From NCBI GenBank assembly GCA_003993805.1, contig RSEF01000004.1, positions 6,411,306-6,475,305 on the forward strand: DNA of 64,000 nucleotides. Reading direction: 5' to 3'. The stretch is from Himantopus leucocephalus. Taxonomy: Eukaryota > Chordata > Aves > Charadriiformes > Recurvirostridae. This document shows, in pieces, positions 1-11,111 of the stretch (positions are counted from its first letter, which is position 1; every line of letters begins with the position of its first letter). Made by a program: the position numbers and the translations under genes. The notes beneath the pieces are model-generated. The model was not told the DNA's origin, made no database searches, and worked only from the letters and a program-made list of their open reading frames with translations.

Positions 1-771
1 GCATGTGGCTTATTCCCTAGCTATTCCAGGCACCCACCCACTACCAAACGGCCCTTGATTACCTCTAATCTGGCCATCATTCACTGGTGCGGCTCCCTGT
101 AGCCGTGATCTTACTGTGCCCACGCGCGAGAATGACACTTTCCTCTCCAGATGCTGCTGGCCAGTGCCGTCAGCCCCCTGCATCCGAGCCACGATAACGA
201 GAAGACCCACGCTCCTGCTCATCCAGGGCTAAGTAACACCCGCATTTTCCTCTCCCCTGTGCAGACCCACCGCCTTCCCCTTCCCCAGCCACCGGCATCT
301 GGGGTTTCGCCGTGCAAGACGCGTGCCCGTTCACGGTTTAACTCGGCACCTCAGTTGGCCCCTTTGCCGTGCTTGCCACCGAACAGATAAATGTTGCTTC
401 CCTGCCTGCTCCGAGTGGTTTTCTGCTTTTCCCATCTGCTAAAATAAAGGCAGGCTGGCCGCTTTCCAAACAGGTGGGCTGCTCCATGCACCGCAGCAGA
501 CGAGATAGTAATTTACAGCGTGCTGTTCATTTCTCTGGAGTGCGCGCATCAGGAGCGGCAGCCACACAGGCCAGCGTACGGCAGAGCTGGAAGCACACCG
601 GAGCATTATGGGGGACGCTCCATGGAAAAGTAGGGGTTGGCTCAAGGGAGGATACCGAAACGGCAGGACCTGCTCGGCCAGCTTCAGAAGATAACCCAGC
701 CAAACTGCACAGCCACCAAAAGACGTTGCATCTTCAGGTGAAGTTCTGGCTGCCACCGAACACACCAGCAC
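1..771. other. unique non-coding flank upstream of the solo LTR
   Basis: This stretch has no recognisable exon, RNA gene or repeat. Open frames on both strands between about 150 and 776 overlap each other, lack any recognisable protein motif and are best read as chance. Its last five bases, AGCAC at 767-771, form the left target-site duplication of the adjacent LTR. Confidence 0.6.
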
Positions 772-835
772 TGTGATGGTGTGCTCCCCCGCCAGGCGCC
801 AACCCGATCTTCATCTCCCATGACACTGCCCAAGC

Positions 836-858
836 GATAACCACCCATGGTGGTTATC
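836..858. repeat. perfect 10-bp hairpin inside the LTR U3
   Basis: GATAACCACC at 836-845 is exactly complementary to GGTGGTTATC at 849-858, with a 3-base spacer. The overlapping CCCATG and CATGGG offer a competing shorter stem. It lies about 65 bp inside the LTR, in the part where retroviral enhancers usually sit. Any function is unknown. Confidence 0.7.
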
Positions 859-1467
859 ATGGGTGCATGCAGTCATGATGGCTGCGCCCAGCTCAACCTG
901 GTTTCGGGGTGACAAATAAAACCACAATAACCAAGGGCTAACTAGAGCAATGCTGGTACTGTGGTCGATATGCAAATACCACTATAGGTCACTCATCTCA
1001 CCCCCATAAACTGTGAACAGCCCGAGAGCCCTTGGAGTTCTCCTGCACGGCAGGGGGCTGCACACCAGGATCTCCCCCTGAGTAGGGACGCCCCTCAAGG
1101 TTTCTTCTTGAGATTCAGAGATTCCTTACCGCAACAGATCTTCAGTAAGTGACTAAGAGCATGCTAAACTTTGAAATCTTAGCCAAGTGATATAAAGGAT
1201 TGATTGCGCATACGTAGACTGTTAGACATAAACCACTGACCAAGTCTGGGACCAGGACTGGATCCAGCTGCACCCAGACTCCTCTCCAAGGAGGAGTTTA
1301 GAAAGCAAGGGGGTCCTTTCTGAACCTCCACTCAATAGGAGGGTCTCCCTGACACCTCTCTGACCCTCTCTGCTACGCAGCAGATAACCAAGTGTGCCTT
1401 GACATTGAATCTTGTTAGAACACTGTCGTGTTTACCACCAAACTTTGTTAAAGCCCTGGTTTATATC

Positions 1468-1473
1468 AATAAA
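1468..1473 (+). promoter_or_regulatory. LTR polyadenylation signal AATAAA
   Basis: The canonical hexamer lies 50 bp from the LTR 3' end. This is the usual place for the signal that defines the R/U5 boundary, and it sets the LTR orientation as plus. The nearest TATA-like box, at 1191, is about 280 bp upstream, which would imply a rather long R region or a different promoter. Confidence 0.6.
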
Positions 1474-1528
1474 TGTATTGCTGCTTCTCTCTACGAGCGA
1501 AGGGCATCACTCCATCCGTGACAAGCAC

Positions 1529-3306
1529 GCAGCTTGTGGATCAACCCTTCCTCTTCCTGCTGCAGAGATGCAGGGAGAGAGCCTTGGGGACGATGGGAGG
1601 AGATGGGAGGCAGCCCGGGATGGAAACGAGAGCTTGCTCACACCCCTCACCCACCCCCGACCTAACCCAAAATCCGCTCTGACCAGCTCAATGCAGAGGA
1701 GAATGTCTCGGAGTCACACAACGCACAACAATGGACTGATGTTTCCCTCCATGGAAGAAGTTTGGGAGAAAAAGCAAGGAATGGCACTGTTTCCAAGAGC
1801 ATAACCTCACAGTGCGGTGAAAATCGGGCAAGCAGAGGAGGAAGCAGCAAGAGAATGGCTAGAAAGGTCCAGGGATGAGCGAGAAGCGAACAGTTTTTAA
1901 GAGAGCTTTGGAGAGCTAGAGTTCATTGGTTATGAAATATTACAATGCTCTTGTGCAACATAACTTTAATAACAATTTAATTATTAATCTAGCCCTATTT
2001 GGAGCTAGGAGAATAGTTTCAAGTGACACAGGACGTCAAGAGAAGTGGGAATGCCTGTAGCTTTTTTCCTCCTATTTATAGAGCATCTATTGACAACAGA
2101 AGGGCTACAAAAGGAGACATAAATCTCCCTAGCGGCGGGGAGAAAAGCAAGACAAAACCACAACGAAAGAATGAACAGAAATCAGAATCATCCTGGAAGA
2201 GGATGAACAAGGACTAGAAGCCTGCAAAAGGCAACAAAATCATCAAATACAGGACTGCATCCTTCCTGGCAATCTGAAGGAAGGATCAGCCACAGCCGTC
2301 GGGGAACAGGAGACGGGCAGCAGCACAACAGACTAAGACTCCGTTTCAGAGACTCTCCACTACCTGCAGCTCTTGGGCATTTCGGTCGGAAGAAGTGGAC
2401 AAGAACAGGAGCACCGTTCACGAAAGGACAGGTGACACCTCCTAATTATTTGCCTCATTTACTGTGGATTAACAAAAGGAAGGAGGCAAGAAATCGAGTG
2501 TTTTAAAATTCAAACTCATTACAGAAAAAGCTGTTCTGAGAAATGGCCTCAGAGGAAATCTTGCAAAGCAAAGCACAGAAAACTAATCAGCAGGAGCAAA
2601 AAAAACCCAAACCCTCAGTGTGCCAATGGAGAGGTGCACAGCGCGTTCCCATGGCCCTGGGAAGCGGCAGAGCCCCGTAACGCTGCTCTGGTTCGGCAGC
2701 GCCGCCCAGAGGGGTGTGCGGTTCTGATCAGAGCTACGCGTGCAGCTGCTGGATGAACAGCAGAAATACGTCAGAAAAAAAAAAAAAATATATGTATTTA
2801 CCCTGAAATTAATACTCGTCTTCATTTTAAGGATGGAAGTTATTTTCAATAGGTTAAAAATTAAGCATACACAAATCGGGTCTCTGCACATAAAGACACA
2901 GATGTACACAAAACATCTCATTTTTAGAACAGTCAAAAGAAAGGCTGCAACGTTTTCTTATATTCTTTTCTTGGACCAAAGCTTTAGTTAAATTCACCTC
3001 CATCCACAAATGGATGCAACCCCAAAAATCTTTCCAGCAAGTTATTTACCCTGAAAAATACAATTCAGTTGTAGCCTCAACAGAATCATTCGTCTGACCA
3101 AGAGAAACCTCGCCCTACGCTGCAATTTCTGTTTGCCAGTGCATTACCTACTGCAGAAGCCACTGCTGGAACAGCTTTCCCCAGCCAGCCAGGGGAAAGC
3201 TCCGACATCCAGGTTGTGACTCAATAATGCACCTCAAATAACATGACAATTAGCCAGTTTTTTTTCCCGCCCCAGGCCCATGAAGTGTTAAGTCATTAAC
3301 ACAGTC
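1529..3306. other. non-coding unique sequence
   Basis: No exon or known repeat was recognised. It contains an A-run merging into TATATGTA near 2775-2792. The small open frames here, including a lysine-rich one spanning the A-run, have no recognisable domain and overlap frames on the other strand. Confidence 0.6.
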
Positions 3307-3359
3307 TGGAGTGGGGCCAGAGGAGGCCACAAAGATGATCAGAGGGCTGGAGAACCTCT
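3307..3359 (+). mobile_element. CR1 LINE fragment, cut by an assembly gap
   Basis: The segment carries the CR1 motif CCAGAGGAGGCCACAAAGAT followed by GATCAGAGGGCTGGAG, which in full-length copies lies a few hundred bases before the 3' end. It reads in the plus (sense) direction and runs straight into the 100-N gap. The sequence after the gap (from 3460) does not look like CR1, so the missing bases probably contain the rest of the 3' end. Confidence 0.85.
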
Positions 3360-3459
3360 NNNNNNNNNNNNNNNNNNNNNNNNNNNNNNNNNNNNNNNNN
3401 NNNNNNNNNNNNNNNNNNNNNNNNNNNNNNNNNNNNNNNNNNNNNNNNNNNNNNNNNNN
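3360..3459. other. assembly gap, 100 N
   Basis: Exactly 100 N, a conventional placeholder for unknown length. The left edge is inside a CR1 copy, so repeat collapse is the likely cause of the break. Confidence 0.99.
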
Positions 3460-6400
3460 GTCTTGCCCTTGAGCTTCCAGGTACCCATGGAGCTCTCACC
3501 TAGCTCTGAATCGCACCTCCTAAAATCACTACACTGAAAAAGTCAATTTTCTCTCTGGCTTAGAAACATATTGCCAATTAAGCAATGGAACAATTGGGAG
3601 CGCTAAATCCAGACATAAAGGTTATTTGTTTGAGTAAAGATTTTTTTTTTAAATGACACTATTAGGAATTATACGGGATATGGAACTTATTTTCAAGCTA
3701 CCTTGGGTTTCTGCGTGAAAGACAATGTANATGGAACTTATTTTCAAGCTACCTTGGGTTTCTGCGTGAAAGACAATGTAGAAACCTCAGAGCGAGAGTA
3801 AGCGTAAAGTAACAGTAGACTGATCTCCGCGAGCCTCGGAGACGGGAGCTGCCCTGCCCCAACTCTCCCCCTAACTGGCCTATTTCAGGAGGAAATCAGC
3901 TTACTCCTTTTCAAACTAATACCCAAAGTCATCAAATGCCAAGAGAACAAACCCGAGCACCAGCACCAGTATCACTGCTGCCACCGCTTACCTGGGTGGG
4001 CCAGCAGGACAGCATCAAACCTTTCGTTTCTGGAGGTGGTCCCCAACCTCACCCAAAACAGCCAGCAGCACCCAGGGCTGGACCCAGCGTTCCGCCAGGG
4101 TGCACACGAGAAACCTCCTTCATCGCCCACTAGCAACGGTAATGTTTTTTCCTGGTGATTGATTCTGCTCCATTTTTACGTTCTCCCTGACAAAGCAGTT
4201 TTACTAGCCAGAAGCTATCCACATCTTGTGCTAGTAAATGCTACGTATTAATTTATTTCTATTTATTAAACCTCTTCTAGCAACAGTAGAGGTTATTTTA
4301 AGACTTGGAAGTAAAAAAGCAATCATTCAGTCAGAGAGGGGAGTGTCAGTAAACTGAGATCAGCTAAGGAAACCAGCAATACATCAGGAAAGCTCCTTCT
4401 GGATCCTTCCACTGCTTCTTGACTAACAAAGGCTGGCCGAGATGAAGCACAAGCACACATACGTGGAGGTAACTGTCACTTGCTACTTACACAAGTTTTG
4501 AAACGCTCTTTTAACATTCTCTCTTTACAGTGGGGAGAAAACATCCGACAAGCGTAGTTTTTCATCATAAACCCGAAGCACCTACAACATAAAAGCCCAC
4601 CAGCTTAGACCTGCTACATCACCCAACCCCACCGCAGCTGCTGTACGGGGACCAGGGGATAACGAACACGTCAAGCGATTTTATGAGCTGCACAGATTGT
4701 TCGCTATTACGTTACCTGGAGGACATAGCAAAGGAGAGAACTGCAACTTGAGAGAAAACGTATACAATTAAAACTTCAGACTCCGGAAGGATGGATAGGA
4801 GCTGCTGCTTCACTTGGAGACATCCTTCACTGCTATATGGTGCAGCTCTTGGCTCTGTTTCAGCCCGAGGGAAATACTGAAGCATGGGCGTCTGTTTATT
4901 TTAAAGATGTCAAACCATCAGCCGATTTTATAAAACAAAAAGCATTCTGAACGGAAAGTACTTCAGAATAACCAACATGCCACGTTTTTGTATTTTTTTT
5001 TGTATAATTAAAAAGTTCTTTAAAAAAAAAATCTATCTTCCCTATTTGCACGTCTAATCTGGTTTCAGCTCTTTACCACGTTTATTCTAAAGCGGTATTT
5101 CCAAGGAGAATAAAAAAAGCTAAAAGATGAACAACGAGTTTTGGCAACACAAGAAATTTTATGCAAAACTGACCTGATTCTGGAAAAAGTGAAATGTGAA
5201 CACAGCATGATATAATTGCATGAATTTGTTATTACACAGCCGTTCTAACGACATCTGCTTCCTTCTTCGCTTCATTGGCTTGCACAGTATAAAAAGCAGA
5301 CTGCATTAGATGCTGGTCATCCAGGACGGACATCAGCTGACTGTGACCTGTGTTTCCAACTTGATTATTTTAGGCATATTTATGAAATGCCAGAAACGTA
5401 TTCTTCTTATGGAAAAAAACCATCCTCAAAAAAGCATCAACAGCAAAGCTGAAATACTTCTAAAACGTGACTGAAAGAGTAACTTGAAAACAAACATCAT
5501 AAGAAGGGTTAATTTTGCACCAGAACACTCAGGGATTTTGCACTGGGACCTCTTTTTTTTACTGTGATTTATCACTTGGATTTTACTTGGTGTTTCCTTG
5601 TCTCATTTTCACGCATCAGCGTATCACGTTCAAGAACTAAGTTTGATTCCTTCGCTCCTACTGGAAGGCTGTTATGCTCCGAAATCCACCTAATACAAAG
5701 AACCTGGAAAGTATCGCAGAGTATCACTAGCAGAAGGGTTATAACTAGTTTCTCGCGTATTTGCTCTTTTACTTGTAATTAGATTGATTCTCCAGTCAGG
5801 CAGACAGTGGTCCTACCTAATCAGTAAGTCCGTGCACGAAAAGCAACAGAATTAGGCCAAATACAACCATAAAGGGGTCAAGAAAATGAGATTAAATAGG
5901 TACTATCATAATTAAGGTCTGAAAGATACAATGGCAAAATTCTCCTCTCTGACCTACGCTGCTGATGAAAGCACGGGGTGTACCTGTACTGTAATTTCAG
6001 AACTGGCGATATAATTGGTACCGCCAGTGACTTTCATGGATCTCCCCTGTGCAAATAGAACTCAGAAAACCTAAATGGCAATGACAGATCTGCAAAGAAA
6101 AAGAAATATTTTCACTACGCCTTGAAGAGAAGTGCAACGTTAGAACGTAAAGAAGTAAAATAATAAATTAAGCTACATGGCATATGCTTGAGAGAAAACC
6201 CCCAAATCCCCGAACTGATAATCACCAGCCACGATATCCAGGGGCTGTGCCATTTGGCGTGGCCCAAAAGGTGCAGAAGACAGGTCGCTGGACCAGGTGG
6301 CTTGATACAGTCTCACAGGACTGACGTGGTATTTCACAACCCAGCTTTATTTTACTCTGCGTGATGTACGGACAGATAAACTGAAGGAAGCTCCTTCATC

Positions 6401-6917
6401 AAAACTAGTCGGATGCTTCATTCTTACCTAGCCCACTCTAGACCTGCCCACTCTTGTATGCACCATTAAGAAAAGAAAATTATTCATATTTCACTATTTC
6501 ACTCCGCAGCAAAACACTTCTAATTGAGTCTGAATAGATGCAATATGGAAATTGCAATTACGGGAACTCCAGCTGCTGAGACAGAATGAGAACAGCAGCC
6601 ATGGACCCTAAATCCCAGTTTGTCAGTGCTTTCCAAAATTCCCCAACAAGACTGAGAAACATAACCAACCCTGCGGTGAGACTTAAGTATATTTTCCTAA
6701 AAATATATTGTTGTTTTCATCTGATTTTTTTTTTATTTTATTTTTTTACACTACATGCATTAACTGGAATAATACTAAGTATAACTATGTTATATGCTCA
6801 GCAACAGCAATTACAGTGCTGAGACTCACAATAAATCTTTATTGCAAATACCTTTCTTGTAATATCTGAAATTATCATAAGATACGTATTACGTTTAAAA
6901 CGCAACAGGGGGACAGT
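3460..6917. other. AT-rich unique sequence
   Basis: No coding exon or interspersed repeat was recognised over about 3.4 kb. It includes a T/A-rich patch at 4985-5035 and several A/T-rich blocks without CpG. The contig-end duplication at 3680-3780 is listed separately. Confidence 0.6.
3680..3780. repeat. 50-bp exact duplication around a single N (assembly join)
   Basis: Bases 3680-3729 and 3731-3780 are identical over 50 bp and are separated only by one N at 3730. Exact duplication on either side of a lone N is typical of overlapping contig ends placed side by side. It is best treated as an artefact and not as a tandem repeat. Confidence 0.9.
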
Positions 6918-7010
6918 CACAGAACTAATAGAACGGTTTGAGTTGGAAGGGACTTTAAAGATCATCTGGACCAACCCCCAACAGTCCTAATGCTGTCCAA
7001 GCCTTGAAAC
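6918..7010 (-). mobile_element. CR1 LINE 3' end, diverged
   Basis: The reverse-complemented CR1 tail is seen as TAGAACGGTTTGAGTTGGAA then GGGACTTTAAAGATCATC and CCAACCCCCAAC. The copy is short and diverged from the group found at 13.6, 28.0 and 40.9 kb, so it is probably an older insertion or another subfamily. The right boundary is approximate. Confidence 0.8.
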
Positions 7011-10000
7011 CTGACCAGAGGACGGCACGAGAGGAGAATGCCATTTTCAGGAAGAATTAAAAGGGATTAGGCTTGTTTTTTGGTTTTTTTTTTTCCACTT
7101 ACATTGAAACTTCAATCACGGCTCCCACTTTCAAATTATCTCATTGTTGTTGATACACTGTTTACACAACAATTAAAACCAGAAGGTTTATTTTGCTTTT
7201 CAAGCATAGCACTCCTGCTGTTTTGTTAGATTCTTTTTTTTCCTCCCCCCAAAGATGTCCATAAAAAGAACTAGATGCATTTTTATCATTAGATACAAAA
7301 ACAAGTCTCACGCATTTATTGGTTTCTTCTAAGAGCCGTTAAAGAATAGAAAAAGAAATTCTGGTTCAAGTTCTGTCAGACTGAACTTGTACTTCAGCCT
7401 ATTAATTAATTAATCCATGCCTTAATTCAAAATGAGGGCTCTCAATCCTGTCATTACATTCCACAAGCCCTGGTAATTATAAAATATTAGTTCTGAACTG
7501 CTCTTGTTAATATTAGGCTGAACCAAATCGATAATTTCAAACTTAGATTAACTGGCATCAAAAGATAGTGTGTATCTTTAAACTGTATAGGCATTGATCT
7601 TCGTGTTCGATATTTCTTTTATTTAAAGACATTTAAAAGCATAACCTAACGGGAATTCTTTCCACCGAGAAAAGCAGGATATTGCTATACAATAGACAGT
7701 GAAAACCTGCCTAGTTTTCACACGCTTCACTGAGAAAGTGCCAGAGGTAACGAAGACCCATTGCACAACCCCACCTGCCGCTGAAAGGGAGCCAGCCTTG
7801 AAAGGGATCTATTTTTGGCGGGATGCTAAAGGTCAGCTAGCTAAGGCCTTTAGTCATGCAGTGTCATCCACACGTGAAGCTTCAAGATGTTTTTGAGCAA
7901 GGCTTTAGCTATACAGTAAATGGCCAATTTTTTTTTTCAAGTCGCTACATATTTGCAAGTTCACCTTCAGTAAACAGTGCCAAAAGTGCTCTCAGGAAAA
8001 AGAAATGGCACAATTACAACTTGAGCAGGAATTAGAAAACCGGCTGCGCAACATAATGAGAGCCTCTGGAATGCTGTCATGATCCTGTTCCCATGAGAAC
8101 AGCAAGAATCAGAGGATGGGTTTTTAGGAAAACACGCAACATTTTTAAGTTCTTGAAGAGCCACTGGAATGTCATACAGCCTACAGGATGCCATAGAACT
8201 TGGGGCGGGGGGGACGGGGACGGACACAACACACCACCTTCTGGGTGCACGCAGTGATAAAGCATGACATTACACACACACACAACATCCTCCTCAACAA
8301 GGGGTGAAGAAGCCCCAAATGTCACAGCTGCCAGGGAGCAGGAGTTCCCCCACCTCAGCCTGGTGGAGCAGTGCTACCCACCGACTAGAAAGGGAGAAGG
8401 ATGTTTGGCTGAACAATTTCAAAGGCTGAATTCAACAGCAGGTGAGCCAAGCACAGCTGAAAACCAGAGGCGTAGCTACAGCCAAGGGCCAACATGGGGA
8501 AGCCAGATGTGGAGCTATAGCTGAGGAGCAGCCACAGGGCTCTTAACTACTGGCAGAGAAAGGACATGGCCTCCAGGACTGTGCAAACCAAGTCTTCTCC
8601 GTTGGTCCAGCTTGATCTCCTACAGCTGGGGTGTAAGCTGCTCTCCTGCACCAACATACATGATAGAGGAATTGTGCCCTAAGATACGTACGCGCTATTT
8701 AACCCCTTTGCATTTGCAAGCAAAATCATCTTCCTTGCTGTGAAGTCCCACTTCAGCACTTTTAAGGTTTCACCCATGATGTCCAAGTTGAATTTAAGCC
8801 ATTCTTCATCTCCCCAAAATGGGATTTCTTGGTGGGAGGGAAGACCTCACAGAATCGTAAGAGAAGAACCATCTTCCTCCCCTAGAGCAGGTCTGCCTTT
8901 TCACCATGTAGGCATGAACCCTCTCCGCCACTCCTGCAGACATCGCGCTGGGGAGCTGGTGTTCAATGAAGAGTAGCACTTCAGAGGAGGCCTACTACGA
9001 CTACCTGCTGTGAGACAACGAGCCTGGCTTCTCTTCCGGATGTAGCTGGCTACATGGGATGTAAATGAAACAAAATACAACTCAAGTATTTTAATGACTA
9101 CTAATATCCAGGCTTTTGGCTGAACAGAGAATGATCACAGTCCTATCACAGTGAAGGAGATGAACAAGGGCGCAGGAGGTCACTCCCGATACGCGGTTGT
9201 GAGCTCACAGAAAAAATAGCTTCCTGCAGCGTAAGGCAATGCACGTTTGCAGGTGCTCGTACACAAATGGTATGACCGAATGGTGGGGATTGATTTCATA
9301 TTTTAGTTTGCAAAATAAACTTGTACAACAAACTTACAGAGACTCAGAACAACATGAATTTTGACAGCTTTTTTTAGAAAGGAAGAACGAACAGCAGGAA
9401 AAAAAACGAAAGCAAGAACACAAGAATGAAAGAGCAAACTTTGCAGACTGACATCGCTCAGCCAGGAGCCCTTCCAGCTGGAACACTACCAGCGCTGCTG
9501 TGCTGGCACCAGTCGGAAGAGGATCCAACTCATCCTCCTTCCTTCCACAGTCCATCCACCTAACGTGAACAAAAACGCAGTCCTTGAGGATGCTAGATGT
9601 GACTTTGAACGGCAGGAGGAAGGTGGTCTGTTAGGTTGGTCAACGTACAGTGGGAAGACACATAACGTAGCAAGAGATCTACAGCACTAACTAATTCTGG
9701 CCATGCCTTCAAAGACCTTATCTGCCCAACAATAAAATGCTTATTTTACTTAGTAACTGCTCTCACAAGCTCTTCACGCTATACAATGCAGAAAGCAAGG
9801 ACGACGAACTGCACTGAATCTTAAATGCTTTTAGTGACACTAGAAAGAAAAGCAACGCTTTACCTGTACTCTCTTCTTAGCAAGATGGGGACAGAAAAAG
9901 GGAAGAGAGAACTAAAAAAAGCGGTCGTTTGTTGCACAGCATTTCTTGCTTCACTGTTATTTTTATTATTTGTCATTGCCTAGGGCACATGAGTTTATAC

Positions 10001-10159
10001 TAAGCGAAAAAGCGGAGGAACAAGTTGCAAGTTTTATTTTTTCTCTCCTACATTCCCACACGTTACAGCCGCTGACGTGCCACAACTTTTGTCCCCATTA
10101 TTCAGACCGGGCCTTCCTGCTCTTTTATCACACCACGTTCTGTTTCATCAGAAGTTGAG
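7011..10159. other. unique non-coding sequence
   Basis: No exon or known transposon was recognised. Simple sequence includes TTAATTAATTAAT near 7402 and a short CA run at about 8271-8284. The open frames between 7967 and 8525 overlap on opposite strands and are not credible genes. Confidence 0.55.
8202..8219 (+). repeat. G-rich tract with quadruplex-forming pattern
   Basis: Eighteen bases contain G-runs of 4, 7 and 4 separated by C and AC. The run of seven can be split, giving four tracts of at least three G with short loops, which fits the usual G-quadruplex pattern. No promoter or gene is visible next to it. Confidence 0.55.
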
Positions 10160-10224
10160 CAACAATTTCCTCCCCAGCTCAGATCACAGACGTAAAAACG
10201 TTCACCACCATCAGAATGATTTAC
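10160..10224. repeat. member A of a diverged repeated pair
   Basis: This ~65-bp segment aligns, by eye, in the same orientation with 11051-11111. Shared blocks include TTTCCTC, ATCACA, a CGTAAAAACGTTCACC/CATAAAAATGCTCACC block and TGATTTAC/TGGTTTAC, separated by a 3-base indel. Identity is roughly 70 percent. It is not CR1 and I do not recognise the family. An old interspersed repeat or a local duplication would both fit. Confidence 0.5.
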
Positions 10225-11050
10225 AAAAGGCACCAGTCCTCTGCATCCTCAATACAGACACTGGCCTTCTTGTCTCCGCTTTTATGACAGGTAGCAAATG
10301 AAGTAATGAAGTCGAAAACAGTAATAAAACGAAGTCAAATCATTCATCTTAGGAAGGTCTGCATCAGACCAATTAAAATAATGTCTGAGACACACTGCGA
10401 TAACATATTGTACCTATGGGAAGAGGCTACCGGTATGAGCAAGCCCCGCAACTGCTATTTTCTCCAATTATATCCCCAGAGGCTTCTAGCTGCAGCGTAA
10501 TAAAAGATTAACAAATTAAAATACATTAAAAAAATTAGTCTTTGCATTTTTTCCAATAAGCTATAAAAGGCAATGATAGCAACAAATCTCTGCCTACGAA
10601 CTGCTCCTCCCACAGCAAGCTCGCAGAAGTCAAGACGAGCACCAGCGACAACGGGAATCACCGAGGGCGAGGAGGGTTTGCAGACCCCGGGGTTCAGAGA
10701 TGGGTCACACAGTTACCAGCCCATCGACTGCCCTGTGAGGCAAGGACTCTCCTGAGGTAGGTAGAAAGGCTGGACCCTGTGTTCCCATTAGCACCAGAGG
10801 TGCAAAAGCTCCCGCTTCGCTCTCTCCCGCGCTGCATTTGATGCCATGGGGGACGGGGCAGCTCTCCCCTCCCCGCTCAGATCAGGGCTGCATCCATCCC
10901 CACGGTGTCACCGAGGCCCAAGGGCTCCGGGCTGCGTGTTTATATGCCAGCGTCCACCGTTATGCTATAAAGAATCAAATAGCTTAAAGAGGATGTAAAT
11001 CCTCAGTAGAAGAGCCCTCCGCGCTGCTCCATCCTGTGTCACATCCTCAG
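10225..11050. other. sequence between the two related segments
   Basis: This stretch is partly AT-rich (10290-10570) and then more GC-rich (10600-10930). No exon or transposon was recognised. If the flanking pair is a local duplication, this is the intervening spacer. Confidence 0.5.
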
Positions 11051-11111
11051 CGGCAGTTTCCTCTGGAGTTAAATCACAAGCATAAAAATGCTCACCGCCG
11101 GAGTGGTTTAC
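11051..11111. repeat. member B of a diverged repeated pair
   Basis: This is the partner of 10160-10224, lying about 890 bp downstream in direct orientation. On the minus strand its frame reads VNHSGGEHFYACDL against VNHSDGGERFYVCDL in member A. The resemblance at protein level is intriguing but covers only about 20 residues. The reading frame around it (minus strand, 10965-11228) shows no recognised domain. Confidence 0.5.

Larger units (their letters stand above)
772..1523 (+). mobile_element. solo LTR of an avian endogenous retrovirus (ERVL-like)
   Basis: A 752-bp block begins TGTGATGG and ends CCGTGACA, so it has the canonical TG...CA retroviral termini with imperfect inverted symmetry. 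It is flanked by perfect 5-bp direct repeats, AGCAC at 767-771 and AGCAC at 1524-1528, as expected for a target-site duplication. A polyadenylation signal AATAAA lies at 1468-1473, about 50 bp before the 3' end, and a TATA-like TATAAAGG lies at 1191-1198. The stretch after AATAAA (a pyrimidine-rich ATTGCTGCTTCTCTC motif) resembles the R-U5 ends of other bird ERV LTRs as I remember them. No gag, pol or env and no second LTR are seen, so this is a solo LTR left by recombination. The 5-bp duplication fits class III (ERVL) elements, but the class assignment is inference. Boundaries rest on the termini plus duplication and not on an alignment. Confidence 0.75.
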
